From NCBI GenBank assembly GCA_035527835.1, contig DATKZS010000043.1, positions 1 through 49,131 of the forward strand: DNA of 49,131 nucleotides. Direction: 5' to 3'. Positions 34,467 through 41,817 of the stretch are shown here, piece after piece. The notes beneath the pieces are model-generated. The model was not told the DNA's origin. It ran no database searches and saw nothing but the letters and a program-made list of their open reading frames with translations. How positions within the stretch are numbered: position 1 is the first letter of the stretch; every line of letters begins with the position of its first letter. The position numbers and the translations under genes are program-made. The stretch is from DATKZS01 sp035527835 [NCBI: bacterium] (GTDB lineage Bacteria; RBG-13-61-14).

Positions 34467-35369
34467 TCACTGTTGAGATTGGAACTCCGGGATTTGGCGG
34501 ACCCCGTCTTGCCAGTCGGAGAAGGGGCGGCCCGGCAGGGCGCCGACGGTCTTGTTCTGCACCATCAGGGTCCCGGGGTGGGGCGGGGACAGGAAGTCGT
34601 AGTCGGGCGTGCGGCGGATCGGCTCGCCCTGGCCGCGCAGATGCCGCCAGGTCCCCAGGATGCCCTCGGGCCACATCAGGAACCACTGGCTCTGGTAGCC
34701 GTACCTGACCTTCTTGCGCATGGCCCAGGCCTCCCGGTCCAGCTTCACGTGTTCCCACGGGCCGTACGACTTGATGAACCCGTTCATGCGGAAGGGCATG
34801 AGCCTCGGGCCCGAGGCGTTATAGGTCGGGACCTCGAACCGCGCCACGGGAAAGTCCACCCGTTGCGAAGCCACCCAGCCGGCCAGGCACGAGGCGTCGT
34901 GGTCCCAGTGCCCGCCCTCGTAAGCGGCGGTGACGATGACGCTGGGCCGGTGCTTCTTGACCAGCTCGGTCACGGAGTCCACGATCTCGGGGAGGTGCTC
35001 CACCGCCCGCCGGTCGGGAACGTTCAGCACGTGGCGGCCCTCCGGCGGCAGGCCCTGGATGTCCGCGACCCGCTCCATCTCCGCGTAACGCTCCGTGACG
35101 CTCCCCCACATGCTCCCCTCGCCCATGCCCGCGCTCGTCACCCACACCTCGTGCGCCTCCCAACCCGCGCGCAGGTACATGTTGATCGTGCCCGCGATCA
35201 CCGAGTCGTCGTCAAAATGCCCGAAGATGAACATCACGCACTCGCGCCCGGTCTCCCGGCCCGGGTCCGTGAGAAAAGAGGGAAGGGGAGGAACTTGGCC
35301 GGCGGACGCGGAGCAAGACAGCAGAAGCAGGGCCAGGGCGGACGCGGACAGGATGGCGGATCGTTTCAT
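34467..35369 (-). CDS. Exported PIG-L/LmbE-family deacetylase
   Basis: The 300-residue protein has an N-terminal export signal (MKRSAILSASALALLLLSC, then SASAGQ). It could be cleaved by signal peptidase I after ASA; a poor lipobox LLSC is the alternative. The zinc site of this family, normally PHPDDE and HxDH, appears as GHFDDDSV and GGHWDHDA. Family members remove N-acetyl groups from GlcNAc-containing molecules. ATG 35369 has GGGAGGT seven bases upstream. The left end of a MITE-like element lies 18 bp before the start, so the promoter is either inside the element or beyond it. Confidence 0.85.
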   Translation of the reverse strand: MKRSAILSASALALLLLSCSASAGQVPPLPSFLTDPGRETGRECVMFIFGHFDDDSVIAGTINMYLRAGWEAHEVWVTSAGMGEGSMWGSVTERYAEMERVADIQGLPPEGRHVLNVPDRRAVEHLPEIVDSVTELVKKHRPSVIVTAAYEGGHWDHDASCLAGWVASQRVDFPVARFEVPTYNASGPRLMPFRMNGFIKSYGPWEHVKLDREAWAMRKKVRYGYQSQWFLMWPEGILGTWRHLRGQGEPIRRTPDYDFLSPPHPGTLMVQNKTVGALPGRPFSDWQDGVRQIPEFQSQQ

Positions 35370-35387
35370 GGATTTACCTCCCGGCAA

Positions 35388-35598
35388 CAGTGCTGTCCAA
35401 AACACAAATCGCATGAAAGATTTTTTTCAGCGCAAAGACGCAAAGAGCGCAAAGGTTTTTATTTTATCTGAACTTTGGGAGAGGGCGTTTTATCAGCCTC
35501 ATTTCCGGAGTTATCGGAAAATTGGTTAACCGGCTTGGCTATTTGCTTTGCGTTCTTTGCGCCTTTGCGCTTATAGAAATCTATTTGGGACAAGAGTG
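35388..35598. mobile_element. Second MITE-like foldback element, upstream of the PIG-L gene
   Basis: This 211-bp element begins CAGTGCTGTCCAAAA and ends with the inverse of CACTCTTGTCCCAAATAG, the same termini as the element at 25892-26145. Its stem differs: GCGCAAAGACGCAAAGAGCG pairs with CGTTCTTTGCGCCTTTGCGC. No perfect 9-bp flanking repeat remains, so it is older or inserted differently. Confidence 0.65.
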
Positions 35599-35611
35599 AA
35601 CCAATATACAT

Positions 35612-35647
35612 AAAAGCGGAGGCGGTGGATTGACCCACCGCCTCCGC
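35612..35647 (-). terminator. Terminator of the PqqD/lipoprotein/peptide operon
   Basis: A 13-bp perfect stem (GCGGAGGCGGTGG at 35616-35628 with CCACCGCCTCCGC at 35635-35647) is followed by TTTTA on the minus strand, 25 nt after the peptide stop. Confidence 0.75.
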
Positions 35648-35672
35648 GGGTTGATGGCAATAATGCCGTAAA

Positions 35673-35813
35673 TTACGTGGGTGTCGCGGCGCCCGATGCG
35701 ACGGATCCGCCGGTGATGGTCGCCGCCCCGCCCACGGAGGCGAAGGTGATGTTCACCAGCGGGTCGTTCTTCTTGATTATGGGTTTGGTATATTTCTTCT
35801 TCTCTTTTTTCAT
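35673..35813 (-). CDS. 46-residue precursor-like peptide with a RiPP (lasso-type) leader motif
   Basis: The peptide has a basic start (MKKEKKKYTKP) and the leader pattern YxxPxI (Y8, P11, I13), the site that PqqD-like recognition proteins bind in lasso and related RiPP leaders. After N21-ITFAS its tail GGAATITGGSVASGAATPT contains only G, A, S, T, V, I and P. The tail has no Asp/Glu (so no lasso ring acceptor) and no Cys (so no thioether bridge), so the modification, if any, is unknown. AAAGGAG lies eight bases before ATG 35813, an ideal site. It is last in an operon with a PqqD-like protein and a lipoprotein, and a strong terminator follows. No cyclase, protease or radical-SAM gene is nearby. 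The frame is real; the function is inferred. Confidence 0.72.
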   Translation of the reverse strand: MKKEKKKYTKPIIKKNDPLVNITFASVGGAATITGGSVASGAATPT

Positions 35814-35858
35814 GAAGATAACTCCTTTCTTCAAATTTTTTTCTTCAAAATTTTCGGA

Positions 35859-35888
35859 ACGGGCGGGGGAGTAAACTCCCCCGCCCCG
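35859..35888 (-). promoter_or_regulatory. Hairpin between the lipoprotein and peptide genes
   Basis: An 11-bp perfect GC stem (GGGCGGGGGAG with CTCCCCCGCCC, loop TAAA) lies after the lipoprotein stop and before the peptide. It has no clean T-tract. It could attenuate transcription or protect a processed peptide message. Confidence 0.5.
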
Positions 35889-35900
35889 TCGAACATCGGG

Positions 35901-37835
35901 TTACTGAACGCAAATGTTGGCCGACCACTGCTGATATGCGCCCGCGCCGACAAATCCAAGGGCGGCGCCGGAGTGCAGGATATTAGTGTTCACCTTCTCG
36001 GTTCCTTGAAAGACCCAATATGAGAACGAATCACCACCAGGGGGTTCCGGATCGCAGCCGTGCGCATCGGGAGTGCCTGGCGGAACGAGGAGGTCGGCGG
36101 TGGGCACGCAGGAATTGCCGTCGTCGTCCGTGCCCGCGGCAGCCCCGCCCGGATAGATGGTGGGGTTGGTGATGCCCACCATGAGATTAGTCGCGCCCGC
36201 ATGCATGTCAATCCAGAACTCGCTGCCCTTGCCCGAAGCGGTGAGAGGCACCCAGAAGTAATACATGGCGAGAGGCAGGTCGGGCGCCGCATCCACGCCC
36301 TCCTGAACGACGATGTTGCAACCATTGTCCTTGCATTTAGCAAGTGTCCAGGAGGTTGCCCCGCCCACCGGCACATTGAGATGGGCCCGGCCATAATGGC
36401 CGTTCATGCCCGGGACGATGGCGTAGCTCGGAGAAGCAGTGTAATTGCCAAGCCAAGTGATACTGGCCTGGCCGCCGTAGAATGTGAGGTAATTCATGGG
36501 CACACCGGGCGCGCCGTGAATGCCGGTAAAGGCGCCAGCCAAACTTCCGCCCAACTGCATATTAATGGAGACCCAGCCGGTTCCGGTTCCGCCATCTCCG
36601 GATATGTCGCTGGTCCCCATGTTCGACTGCGGGTAAAAAGAACTGAAGCCGCAGTAGTTTGTAGGCGTGCTCTTGCAGTCCTTGAGTGCCAAGGCTGTGC
36701 CCCCTGTGGTGCCGACAATAACGGTGCCGCCGGGAGTGGTACGCGATCCGGCCTTGCCGACCACCAGCGACACCACCGCGGGATTATAATGGAGAATATA
36801 AAGGAAGTTATAATAATACTCATAGTTCTGATTGCCGAAGGTGTCGGCCACTTCCTGCGATTCTATCCGGTCCGGGTATTCCAGGGCCACGTTGACGGCG
36901 AAGTAACCGCCGGGGGCCACCACGTTGGAAGCTTCGGCGTTCCAGCCGGACATGACTTGGTCCAGGCGGTAGGAGCCGGGCCGCAGCCAAGCCCGTCCGC
37001 GTGCGGTCGAGCCGATGCCGGCGTTGTGGACGAGGTTCACGGCCATGACGTCAAAGGTCACCCTGTTTGTCATGTCCATGCGGCCGTCGGCGATGGGCGA
37101 CTGTGGGAACCAGTCGGCCTGGAGCTGGCCGATGAAGGTGTACTTGAGTCCCTGTCCGGAGAAGTCCCACCGGGCGGTGGCGGCTCCGCACTGGGGATGT
37201 ATCATCTGGTTGGGCTTCACATTGGCCCCGGGGAGCAAATGGGTCGCGCAGTTATAGACGTTGCTGGGATAGCCGGTCAACACGAACTCTCCGTCCTCGA
37301 CGTAGCACATGCCGATGCCGTTGGGCTCCACCAACGGGGTCGGGTTGCCGCAGCCGTTGTCGCCATCGGGGTTGTGGGGGTCTTCGTTGAGCGCGCCGCA
37401 CACGGAGATGGCGCCGCTGTTGATGGCGCCGCCGTGGGTGAGGTCGGCGTTGTTAAGCCTGGCGGTATCGCATCCATCGCACTCGGTGCCGAGGATGAAG
37501 GCGTTGGCCATGTATTCGTCCGAGTCGCGGTTGATGAGCTGGATGTAGCACGATACGTCGGGCCCGGCGCCGGCGCATCCGAGGTCGTCGTTTACGATGT
37601 CAATGGTATGGCCGAATATACTGGCCGGGACTCTTCCTCCCGCGGATTCCTCATCTCCATATGTTATTATTTGATTAATGGGGTCAACGGTAATGGGGAC
37701 GCCTCGGACACCAGGGCCGTTAGCCAGCGCCGGCTCCGACGATGAGTCCCCGCTTCCTCCGTAACAACCGGCAAAGAGGAGGGCCAAGATCACCAAGCCC
37801 ATCCATTTGCCGCTTTTCCAAAACCCTTTCATCAT
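35901..37835 (-). CDS. Large lipoprotein of unknown function, cysteine-rich
   Basis: The 644-residue protein has a lipobox LLFAGC with the lipidated cysteine at 24 (from the first of two tandem ATGs; GGAG lies six bases upstream). An acidic, serine-rich linker GGSGDSSSEPA follows. The N-terminal 250 residues contain many cysteines (GTECDGCDTARL, CYIQL, CGALNEDPHNPDGDNGCGNP), suggesting disulfides or metal sites. The rest is rich in aromatic and glycine residues with beta-like spacing. I recognise no family. Its operon position between a PqqD-like protein and a precursor-like peptide suggests an envelope role connected with that peptide, for example receptor, immunity or anchoring, but nothing in the sequence proves it. 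Confidence 0.8.
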   Translation of the reverse strand: MMKGFWKSGKWMGLVILALLFAGCYGGSGDSSSEPALANGPGVRGVPITVDPINQIITYGDEESAGGRVPASIFGHTIDIVNDDLGCAGAGPDVSCYIQLINRDSDEYMANAFILGTECDGCDTARLNNADLTHGGAINSGAISVCGALNEDPHNPDGDNGCGNPTPLVEPNGIGMCYVEDGEFVLTGYPSNVYNCATHLLPGANVKPNQMIHPQCGAATARWDFSGQGLKYTFIGQLQADWFPQSPIADGRMDMTNRVTFDVMAVNLVHNAGIGSTARGRAWLRPGSYRLDQVMSGWNAEASNVVAPGGYFAVNVALEYPDRIESQEVADTFGNQNYEYYYNFLYILHYNPAVVSLVVGKAGSRTTPGGTVIVGTTGGTALALKDCKSTPTNYCGFSSFYPQSNMGTSDISGDGGTGTGWVSINMQLGGSLAGAFTGIHGAPGVPMNYLTFYGGQASITWLGNYTASPSYAIVPGMNGHYGRAHLNVPVGGATSWTLAKCKDNGCNIVVQEGVDAAPDLPLAMYYFWVPLTASGKGSEFWIDMHAGATNLMVGITNPTIYPGGAAAGTDDDGNSCVPTADLLVPPGTPDAHGCDPEPPGGDSFSYWVFQGTEKVNTNILHSGAALGFVGAGAYQQWSANICVQ

Positions 37836-37957
37836 TCAGTTCTCCTTTCCTTAGATGACTCGCTTTTTCCAGTTACCTTAATTCCAGAAACCCTTAGCAA
37901 ACCTAGAAAAAAATTCTATCACCCCCTTCACGATCTTGTTAAAAATTCGACCTTTAT

Positions 37958-38257
37958 CTATTTGATCAAACCTTGCGTCTTTAGATCGGCGACAAAGTCG
38001 GATACGTCATTTCGCGCCTTGTCCGCGCTCACGTCAAAAGCCTCGCACAACTCCTCGATCAATTCCTCCTGCGAAGCCCCTGCCTCGCGCTCGATCAGCT
38101 TCCACAGGAACGAGCCCGTTTCGTTCAGGCTGAAATAATATTTGGTCTGCAGGTGCAAAAGCACCGCGGAGCCGTCGTCCAGGTCAGTAAAAACGACATC
38201 TTCCCTGGCCTTGAACTTCTTATTCGTGACTTCTTTAACCATTTTTGCAAAATTCAT
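37958..38257 (-). CDS. PqqD-family (RiPP recognition element) protein
   Basis: This 99-residue protein matches the PqqD fold. An N-terminal strand region (DVVFTDLDDGSAVLLHLQTK) is followed by YYFSLNETGSFLWKLIEREA, the hallmark LN-x-T/G-x-x-x-W segment. Then come three helices with EELIEELCEAFDV and the end FVADLKTQGLIK. Such proteins bind leader peptides and present them to modifying enzymes; stand-alone copies also occur outside known pathways. ATG 38257 has only AAGAAGG immediately before it. A better AAAGGAG site lies upstream, seven bases before an in-frame ATA, so the true start is uncertain by six codons. It heads the operon with the lipoprotein and peptide. Confidence 0.85.
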   Translation of the reverse strand: MNFAKMVKEVTNKKFKAREDVVFTDLDDGSAVLLHLQTKYYFSLNETGSFLWKLIEREAGASQEELIEELCEAFDVSADKARNDVSDFVADLKTQGLIK

Positions 38258-38426
38258 ACCTTCTTTGGCCGGTATTTATTATCTCCTTTATTTTCCTTTA
38301 GTTATAAAACGGATCGCTTAAGACCCGATCATCCTCTTTTGTGAATATTAGCATAATTTTCCGCTCTTTAACGCTCGGCATGGAAAAAGTTGCCGACCGC
38401 GCGTACGGAAAACCACACGTATAACT

Positions 38427-38455
38427 CTAATAGCACACCCGGAAAATTTTGTCAA
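38427..38455 (-). promoter_or_regulatory. Sigma70 promoter of the PqqD/lipoprotein/peptide operon
   Basis: On the minus strand a perfect TTGACA (38455-38450), 17-nt spacer and TATTAG (38432-38427). A leader of about 160 nt precedes the PqqD-like gene. The surrounding 38258-38570 gap is AT-rich and holds no gene. Confidence 0.7.
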
Positions 38456-38517
38456 TAAAAAAATGAGATTTTTTTATCTTTTCTTAATGCCGCTGTAACA
38501 TATTGGAATAAAATAGC

Positions 38518-38565
38518 AATATTTTCAGGAAACCGTCTTTCCGAGGCGCGGGCCCCGAAAATATT
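38518..38565 (-). terminator. Candidate terminator after the sulfatase-like gene
   Basis: AATATTTTC and GAAAATATT form an inverted pair around a second hairpin GGAAA-N5-TTTCC. It lies just beyond the stop codon of the sulfatase-like gene and before the promoter of the PqqD operon. Confidence 0.4.
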
Positions 38566-38570
38566 CAAGG

Positions 38571-40733
38571 TCATTGCGCCGGCGGTTCCGCTTCGGGGGC
38601 CGGTTCGGGATTTTTGGGGGCCTTGAGCTCATTCAAGGTCTTCATGAACATGGGCTCGTCTTGCAGGGTCTTGTCTTTTTCCAGAGCTTTTTCCAGTAGT
38701 TCCAAGGCGTTGGCTTTGCGGTTATGCCGGATCAGGTATTGGGCCATTTCCTGCCAGTAAATCAGGCTCCTGTCCCCCGCGACCTCGCCGGCCCTTTCGA
38801 ATTCAGCCTCGGCCAGTCCGTCCCGGCCCTGTTTCTCATAGACCAGGGCCATTCCGACGTGGCCCAGGTCGGAATCGGCCAGTCCCGGCGACTGGAAGTT
38901 GGCGATGGCTTGATTCAACTCTTCAGTCCCTCCGTCCTCGACCTGGAGGCGGCCCAGGTAATACTTGGCCGCGGGGTTGCGCGGCGCGATCTCGATGCTC
39001 CTCTTGAAGTTCTCCTTGGCCTTGGCCAGGTCTTCGTTGGCCACGCCGTCCTTGCCCTCGGTCTTGGCCACGGCGCTCATCCTGATGTAAATGGTGCCCA
39101 TTTTACGGTAGGGCTTTTCCACCGTTGAGCCGTGGATTTGCAGGATCAGCTGGTAGGTGGCGATGGCCTTGTCATATTCGCCCATTCCATACAGGGCCTC
39201 GGCGCGGCTGTCCAGGGCCATCGGATTTTCCGGGTCCACCGCCATCACCTTGTCGGCCAGTTCCATCAGCTTCTTGAAGTCCTGGTCCTTGACGAATCGG
39301 TTCATGTTCTGCAGCGGCATAATGATGGATTTGTAGTCCTTGGGGTCCTTGGTCACGGCCTTTTCCAGGTTGCCGTGGAAGCCTCCGACCACGTATCCCA
39401 GGGCCTCGAGCTGGGCCTTCATCTGGGGCGAGATGTCAGCCTCCACGCTTTCCAGCTTGGCCTTGCCCCAGTTCCTTTCGAGCCCTTCCAGGCGCACCCT
39501 CATCTGGTTGGCCCTCTTGCAGTCCGGGCCTGGTTTGGTGTCATCGAGGCAATGCTGCTCCCAGAGGTTTATCAACTCTTTCTTGTCCTTGCCCAGGTCG
39601 TAGAGCTCGGGCGTGGGCGCCTTGATGTATTTGTATCGGCCGTCGGCGATTCCGGAGAGGGGGGCCCAGCCGTAATGGAGGAACGCCATCTTTGATTCCA
39701 TGAAGGCGAAGCGATCGGCTTCGGGCTCGTCCGCGGACTCCATGATGGGCCGCAGGCTTGCGCCCTGGTCCTGGGGCGGGACCGGGATGCCGAGGTAGTC
39801 GAGCACGGTGGAGAGGATGTCAATCTGGCTTGCGGCCTTCTTGACCCTCTTGCCGGGGAACGGGTTGTCCGGCATGCGGATGATCAGGGGAATGTGCTGG
39901 GTCCCGTCGTAGATGAACAGGGAGTGGGTCGGCTCCGAGTGTTCGCCCAGGCTCTCGCCGTGGTCGCCCACGACGATGATCAGGGTGTTCTCATAAACGC
40001 CCAGCTCCGTCAGCTTGACCATCAGGCGCCTGATCTGGGTGTCCATGAAGGCGATCTCGCCGTCGTAGGGGATGCCGTACATGGTGTCGAACGGCGGCGG
40101 CGGGTCATACTCGGCGTGGGGGTCGTAATAATGGACCCAGGCGAAGAACGGCTTTTGGTAGTGCTCGGAGAGCCAGGCCATGGCCGCGTCGGTTGTCTTG
40201 TCGCCCTTGCGCTCGGCGACCAGGGAGCTCATCTGTTTCTGCGGCTCGATGCCGGAGTCGTCATAGGTGTCGAAGCCCTGGTTCAGGTTGAACACGCTTT
40301 TGAGCACGGCGGCGCTCAGGAAGGCCGCGGTCTGATAGCCCTTGCCCTTGAGGATCTCGGCCATGGTGTCGAGATTGTCGGGCACGCGGTAGGCCCCGTT
40401 GTCCTCGACCCCGTGATACAAGGGCACGGTGCCGGTCATGATCGAGGCGTGGGCGGGCAGCGTGAGCGGCACGCAGCTATAGGCCCGCTCGAACAGGACG
40501 CCTTGGCTGGCCAACTGGTTCAGGGTCGGGGTCTCGATCCATTGGTAGCCGTAACAGCGCAGGTGGTCGGCGCGGGTGGTGTCCATGGTCACGATGAGCA
40601 CGTTCCATTTCTTGCCGCCCCGGTGGCAGCCCGAGCCGATGGCGGCGGACACCACAACGGCCGAAAGAGCCGCGCCTATTAATATCATGCGGACCCCGGA
40701 CAGGCCCCTGGACTTTATTCTTTTTCCCATCAA
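38571..40733 (-). CDS. Sulfatase-superfamily lipoprotein with C-terminal TPRs, lacking the formylglycine cysteine
   Basis: The 720-residue protein begins with a lipoprotein signal (AAIGSGC, cysteine near 36). The alkaline-phosphatase/sulfatase fold follows: LIVTMDTTRADHLRCYGY (metal aspartate), VPLTLPAHASIMTG (nucleophile region), VVGDHGESLGEHSE (metal DH) and HIPLIIRMPDNP. In true sulfatases the nucleophile region reads CxPSR and the cysteine becomes formylglycine; here it is TLPAH, so threonine is the likely nucleophile and phosphate-ester or phosphotransfer chemistry is more likely. About 230 C-terminal residues form TPR-like repeats (MALDSRAEALYGMGEYDKAI, NPAAKYYLGRLQ). GGGAG lies seven bases before the first of two ATGs. 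Confidence 0.85.
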   Translation of the reverse strand: MMGKRIKSRGLSGVRMILIGAALSAVVVSAAIGSGCHRGGKKWNVLIVTMDTTRADHLRCYGYQWIETPTLNQLASQGVLFERAYSCVPLTLPAHASIMTGTVPLYHGVEDNGAYRVPDNLDTMAEILKGKGYQTAAFLSAAVLKSVFNLNQGFDTYDDSGIEPQKQMSSLVAERKGDKTTDAAMAWLSEHYQKPFFAWVHYYDPHAEYDPPPPFDTMYGIPYDGEIAFMDTQIRRLMVKLTELGVYENTLIIVVGDHGESLGEHSEPTHSLFIYDGTQHIPLIIRMPDNPFPGKRVKKAASQIDILSTVLDYLGIPVPPQDQGASLRPIMESADEPEADRFAFMESKMAFLHYGWAPLSGIADGRYKYIKAPTPELYDLGKDKKELINLWEQHCLDDTKPGPDCKRANQMRVRLEGLERNWGKAKLESVEADISPQMKAQLEALGYVVGGFHGNLEKAVTKDPKDYKSIIMPLQNMNRFVKDQDFKKLMELADKVMAVDPENPMALDSRAEALYGMGEYDKAIATYQLILQIHGSTVEKPYRKMGTIYIRMSAVAKTEGKDGVANEDLAKAKENFKRSIEIAPRNPAAKYYLGRLQVEDGGTEELNQAIANFQSPGLADSDLGHVGMALVYEKQGRDGLAEAEFERAGEVAGDRSLIYWQEMAQYLIRHNRKANALELLEKALEKDKTLQDEPMFMKTLNELKAPKNPEPAPEAEPPAQ

Positions 40734-40769
40734 TCAGCCGACTCCCTTCATTCCCGCTCAGCATTCAAG

Positions 40770-40775
40770 ATTATA
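40770..40775 (-). promoter_or_regulatory. -10 element of the sulfatase-like gene
   Basis: A perfect TATAAT on the minus strand lies 36 nt before the start codon. A -35 match is poor (TTGCAG at a 15-nt spacing), so only the -10 is claimed. Confidence 0.4.
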
Positions 40776-40819
40776 ATATAGTTCGGACAACTGCAACCGG
40801 CGCCGGTGCCGGGGAGGTT

Positions 40820-41005
40820 TGGGGTCTGGGGCTTGGGGCTTGAGGCTTGAGGCTTGGGGCTTGGGGCTTGAGGCTTGGGGCTTGAGGCTTGGGGCTTGAG
40901 GCTTGGGGCTTGGGGCTTGAGGATGGAGACGCGGTATCTTGGCCGCACCCCTCCCGCCTCAAACCTCACACCTCACACCTCAAACCTCATGCCTCAAGCC
41001 TCACT
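40820..41005. repeat. 7-bp tandem repeat with an inverted partner arm
   Basis: About thirteen GGCTTGG/GGCTTGA heptamers run from about 40829 to 40922. About seven CCTCAAA/CCTCACA/CCTCAAG heptamers, roughly their inverse, follow at 40956-41005. Together they can fold as one long hairpin in the divergent gap between the sulfatase-like and sigma-factor genes. Confidence 0.75.
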
Positions 41006-41007
41006 CC

Positions 41008-41037
41008 TTGACAGCTTCGCGGTGCGGATGCTAATTT
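41008..41037 (+). promoter_or_regulatory. Candidate promoter of the sigma-factor operon
   Basis: Perfect TTGACA (41008-41013), 18 nt and TAATTT (41032-41037). It starts three bases after the repeat arm and about 78 nt before the sigma-factor start, leaving a short leader. Confidence 0.55.
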
Positions 41038-41114
41038 TATGCTGGAGCAGGGGGACAGGCCGAGCGGGGTCAAGCGGTGGTCCATCACCGGAGCTTCTTG
41101 TCCGCTCCATCAGC

Positions 41115-41756
41115 ATGACGGAAACCAATCAATACGGCGAAGTGTCGGAACTCGCGGGCCTTGACGAGCGTGGCCTGCTCACGGCCTGCTGGCGGCGGGA
41201 TGCCGGGGCCTGGGAGCGGTTCCTGGCCCAGTACAGCCGGCTGATCTATTACAGCATCCACCGGACCTGCCTGCTCCGGCATTACCAGGCGGCGCCGGAC
41301 GAGGTGGCGGACCTGTTCAACGACGTGCTGGTTCATTTTATCAAGGACGACTGCAAGAAGCTGATGCAGTTCCGGGGCGACGCCGGATGCTCGGTGGCGA
41401 CCTGGATCAGGACCGTGACGGTCAGGTTCATTATAGACTATCTGCGGCGGGGGGCGCGAGGCGCCAGCTTCGTGGACGTGGATAATGAAGATGTCGCCCG
41501 GGAAATTTCTTTTTCCAACCCGGTGGCCCGGCCCGACGAGGTTTACGAGGAGCGGGAGGATGACCGCATGTTTAATCTGGCCGTCGGGAGCCTCCCGGAA
41601 AACGACAGATATTTCATTGAATTATACTACACCCGGGGGCTCAGCCCGGAGGCCGTGGCCCAAGTCCTCGGCATTTCCGTGAAAACCGTGTACAGCCGCA
41701 TTAACCGGGTCAAGACCAAAATCAAGGAAGCCATGGAGGCGGATGAAAGAAAATAG
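41115..41756 (+). CDS. ECF-like RNA polymerase sigma factor
   Basis: The 213-residue protein has sigma region 2 (EVADLFNDVLVHFIKDDCKK, then GCSVATWIRTVTVRFIIDYL, the -10 recognition helix) and region 4 (GSLPENDRYFIELYYTRGLS, then AVAQVLGISVKTVYSRINRV, a helix-turn-helix). It would direct polymerase to a set of promoters not visible here. ATG 41115 (MTETNQYGEV) was chosen because it lies downstream of the candidate promoter and starts the conserved part. The frame continues 80 codons upstream into the repeat, and no Shine-Dalgarno is obvious, so the start is uncertain. The zinc-finger gene follows after 61 nt, suggesting a sigma/anti-sigma pair. Confidence 0.85.
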   Translation: MTETNQYGEVSELAGLDERGLLTACWRRDAGAWERFLAQYSRLIYYSIHRTCLLRHYQAAPDEVADLFNDVLVHFIKDDCKKLMQFRGDAGCSVATWIRTVTVRFIIDYLRRGARGASFVDVDNEDVAREISFSNPVARPDEVYEEREDDRMFNLAVGSLPENDRYFIELYYTRGLSPEAVAQVLGISVKTVYSRINRVKTKIKEAMEADERK

Positions 41757-41817
41757 GTTCCGATCCGTCTATTGTCCTTGAAACAGGGATTTGGCATTTT
41801 CTCATCGGATCACGGAC

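Noticed and set aside
35673-35813. Classical lasso peptide precursor
   Set aside because: The leader motif fits, but the tail has no Asp or Glu to close the ring and no lasso cyclase or protease gene is nearby. I keep it only as a RiPP-like candidate.
38571-40733. Sulfatase-maturation link to the PqqD-like gene
   Set aside because: The sulfatase-like protein lacks the cysteine to be matured and no radical-SAM gene is present, so proximity is not evidence of a common pathway.
40820-41005. CRISPR array
   Set aside because: The unit is only 7 bp, there are no spacers of 25-40 nt and no cas genes.
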